Assembly: GCA_050301235.1 (NCBI GenBank)
Contig: JBNKZD010000093.1
Location: forward strand, 1-7,424
Origin: JAFGIN01 sp050301235
Lineage (GTDB): Bacteria > Fibrobacterota > Chitinivibrionia > Chitinivibrionales > Chitinispirillaceae
DNA: 7,424 nucleotides
Direction: 5' to 3'
Within the stretch, counting starts at the first letter, position 1, and every line of letters starts with the position of its first letter. The translations under genes were made by a program, and so were the position numbers. This document shows positions 5,831 to 7,424 of this stretch, piece after piece. The notes under the pieces were generated by a model. It did no database searches, was not told the DNA's origin, and saw nothing but the letters and a program-made list of their open reading frames with translations.

Positions 5831-7273
5831 GTGGAAACCTTCCGGTCATTATCAGATATTCAAAATCAATTGAATAACGGGACACTTACGTGTTCCGCTC
5901 TTGTTTTGTATTACCTCGAAAATATTAAGGCAAACAACCACCTCAATGCCTTTGTCGAGGTATACAGCGACGAAGCACAAAAACGAGCGGCTGATATTGA
6001 TGCAAAAATTAAGAGTGGCACTGCCGGAAAACTTGCCGGCCTGATCATCGGAATAAAAGATGTCATATGTCATGAAGACCACCCTATCCAGGCCGGTAGT
6101 CATATCCTCGACGGCTTTGAATCACAATTCAATGCCACCGCTGTAGAAAGACTTCTTGCAGAAGATGCCATAATTATCGGAAGAAATAATTGCGATGAAT
6201 TCGCAATGGGTTCCTCTAATGAAAACTCCTATTTTGGTGAAGTTCGAAATGCCATTGATACAGAGCGGGTACCAGGTGGCAGTTCAGGTGGATCGGCAGT
6301 AGCGGTACAAGCAGATATGTGCCTGGTTTCCCTGGGATCGGATACGGGTGGTTCTGTACGGCAACCTGCCGCTTTTTGCGGAATCATTGGACTCAAACCC
6401 ACATATTCGCGGATTTCAAGACACGGACTGATCGCCTATGCATCCTCATTCGACAGTATCGGGATTTTCTCGAAAAATGTGCGCGATATGGCACTGGTGC
6501 TGGAAGTAATCTCCGGTGAAGATAATTATGACAGTACAGTATCCAGAATGCCCGTACCCGCATATTCCTCGCGTCTGAATCCGGAAAACTCCTACCGTAT
6601 TGCTTATATCCGTGAAACGCTGGAGAGCGAAGGGCTGCAGCCTGAAATCAGGGAAGCAACAGAAAATACTATTTCACAGATTCGGCAGATGGGGCATAAG
6701 GTCGAAGCGGTTGATTTTCCGCTGCTGGACTATCTGCTTCCGGCATATTATATCCTCACAACCGCTGAAGCCAGCAGTAACCTGTCACGGTTCGATGGGG
6801 TGAAATATGGGTATCGAAGTGAAAATGCCACAGATCTCGAATCGATGTATAAAAAAACCAGGACTGAGGGTTTTGGAAAGGAAGTTAAACGTCGAATAAT
6901 GCTCGGTACGTTCGTACTGAGTGCAAGCTATTACGATGCGTACTACACAAAAGCGCAAAAAGTACGCAGGATGATCAGGGATCTTACGAAAAAGATACTC
7001 GAAGAATACGATTTTATCGTTTTACCCGTTACTCCCACTACAGCTTTTAAATTGGGAGAACATACTGCCAACCCGCTGGAAATGTATCTGGCAGATCTTT
7101 TTACAGTGCAGGCCTCTGTATGCGGCCTTCCTGCAATTTCAATTCCGAACGGAACTGATAATGCCGGATTGCCGATCGGGTTTCAGATCATTTCAAATGA
7201 TTTTGAGGAGGACCGCCTCCTTGCTTTTTCTAAAATGTTAAGCATCTCAAATTCCATAAGTCTTTCTTTGTAA
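5831..7273 (+). CDS. gatA: Asp-tRNA(Asn)/Glu-tRNA(Gln) amidotransferase subunit A
   Basis: GatA is the glutaminase subunit of the GatCAB complex. It releases ammonia from glutamine so that GatB can convert Glu-tRNA(Gln) or Asp-tRNA(Asn) to the amide form. The 480-residue protein is full length for the family and carries the amidase-signature Ser-cisSer-Lys triad: K76 in GIKDV, cis-Ser S151 in PGGSSGGS, and nucleophile S175 in GSDTGGSVRQPA. The spacings of 75 and 24 match those of known amidases. Likely glutamine-binding residues Y306, R355 (KRRIMLG) and D422 (ADLF) are also in place. The GTG start at 5831 is required: the protein aligns with the family from its first residues (FRSLSDIQNQL) and no nearby in-frame ATG exists. 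It follows tatA by two bases after an A-rich leader. The last ten residues (SISNSISLSL) are a low-complexity tail next to a probable breakpoint. gatB and gatC are not in this window. Confidence 0.96.
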   Translation: METFRSLSDIQNQLNNGTLTCSALVLYYLENIKANNHLNAFVEVYSDEAQKRAADIDAKIKSGTAGKLAGLIIGIKDVICHEDHPIQAGSHILDGFESQFNATAVERLLAEDAIIIGRNNCDEFAMGSSNENSYFGEVRNAIDTERVPGGSSGGSAVAVQADMCLVSLGSDTGGSVRQPAAFCGIIGLKPTYSRISRHGLIAYASSFDSIGIFSKNVRDMALVLEVISGEDNYDSTVSRMPVPAYSSRLNPENSYRIAYIRETLESEGLQPEIREATENTISQIRQMGHKVEAVDFPLLDYLLPAYYILTTAEASSNLSRFDGVKYGYRSENATDLESMYKKTRTEGFGKEVKRRIMLGTFVLSASYYDAYYTKAQKVRRMIRDLTKKILEEYDFIVLPVTPTTAFKLGEHTANPLEMYLADLFTVQASVCGLPAISIPNGTDNAGLPIGFQIISNDFEEDRLLAFSKMLSISNSISLSL

Positions 7274-7424
7274 TTTTTGAGAAAACTTGATAAGAAGGTA
7301 TAATCTTCATCAGGCACTTCACCACGTACTTTGGGGGAGGTATACAGAGCGACAGGCTCAATAAACAGCACCGGGCCATTGTCGCGGATGGCAGCTTTGA
7401 GCAAGCCTTTGGCATCATAGGGGG
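7183..7424 (-). pseudogene. Truncated 2-oxoacid dehydrogenase E1 beta subunit fragment (5' part outside window)
   Basis: On the minus strand, from the window edge to about 7297, the frame encodes PYDAKGLLKAAIRDNGP, then VLFIEPVALY and RGEVPDEDYT. This is the typical middle of a thiamine-diphosphate-dependent E1 beta subunit (pyruvate or branched-chain 2-oxoacid dehydrogenase type; 'PxDAKGLLKxAIRD...P(V)(I/L)F(L/I)E...GEVPEEDY' is the family pattern). In the family this is followed by a strand such as IPLGKA and the transketolase C-terminal domain of roughly 130 residues. Here the homology stops after DYT, and the same frame runs on for 37 unrelated residues, antisense to the end of gatA, to a TGA at 7183-7185. 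None of the three minus-strand frames restores the family sequence, and gatA occupies the space. The gene is therefore C-terminally truncated, by rearrangement or by an assembly join. The start lies beyond 7424, so the intact length of the upstream part is unknown. Confidence 0.72.

Noticed and set aside
7291..7311. Imperfect inverted repeat (GAAG-gtataat-CTTC) next to the gatA/E1-beta junction
   Set aside because: The arms are only four bases and lie within the E1-beta homology on one side, so it is not evidence for a mobile-element end or a terminator.
7230..7418. Second minus-strand frame at the right edge beginning MMPKACSK
   Set aside because: It is a frame-shifted reading of the E1-beta fragment; the family match is in the neighbouring frame.

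Overview
This window looks like a chromosomal stretch from a Bacteroidota bacterium, probably an environmental member. The assignment rests on four things: the gene set (a DUF4292-type lipoprotein beside a TPR protein and an EnvC-like protein), a DUF4292-type family that I know mainly from this phylum, A-rich leaders without Shine-Dalgarno sequences before nearly every start, and a TAnnTTTG-like -7 promoter element before tatA. Base composition is mid-range. I see no rRNA, tRNA, CRISPR array, insertion sequence or phage gene. The species cannot be named from this sequence.

Layout. Positions 1-813 hold the C-terminal half of a Wzx/MATE-like polysaccharide flippase, cut by the window edge. After 41 bases comes a compact plus-strand run from 855 to 5520: a sugar-phosphate nucleotidyltransferase with a short beta-helix tail, an exported TPR protein of about 570 residues, a DUF4292-type lipoprotein with LolB-like features, and an EnvC-like coiled-coil/degenerate-LytM protein. 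These four genes overlap or nearly touch, so they probably form one transcript. A 101-base gap with a candidate promoter precedes a second unit: tatA (5622-5828), then gatA (5831-7273), two bases apart and starting with GTG.

The right edge holds the most unusual feature. The minus strand carries a piece of a thiamine-dependent 2-oxoacid dehydrogenase E1 beta subunit. Its homology stops abruptly at about 7297, only 24 bases from the gatA stop. The reading frame then continues into antisense gatA and ends at 7183. The C-terminal domain is missing and there is no room for it, so this is a truncated gene, a rearrangement breakpoint or an assembly join.

How the genes fit together: the first five are envelope genes (glycan precursor activation, lipid-linked glycan flipping, a periplasmic or outer-membrane scaffold, possible lipoprotein handling, and control of peptidoglycan amidases). 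TatA serves folded-protein export. GatA belongs to transamidation of Asp-tRNA(Asn)/Glu-tRNA(Gln), and its link to tatA appears to be shared transcription rather than shared function. I did not find a clearly new multi-gene system. The items most worth checking are the E1-beta breakpoint and the LolB-like lipoprotein in the envelope operon.
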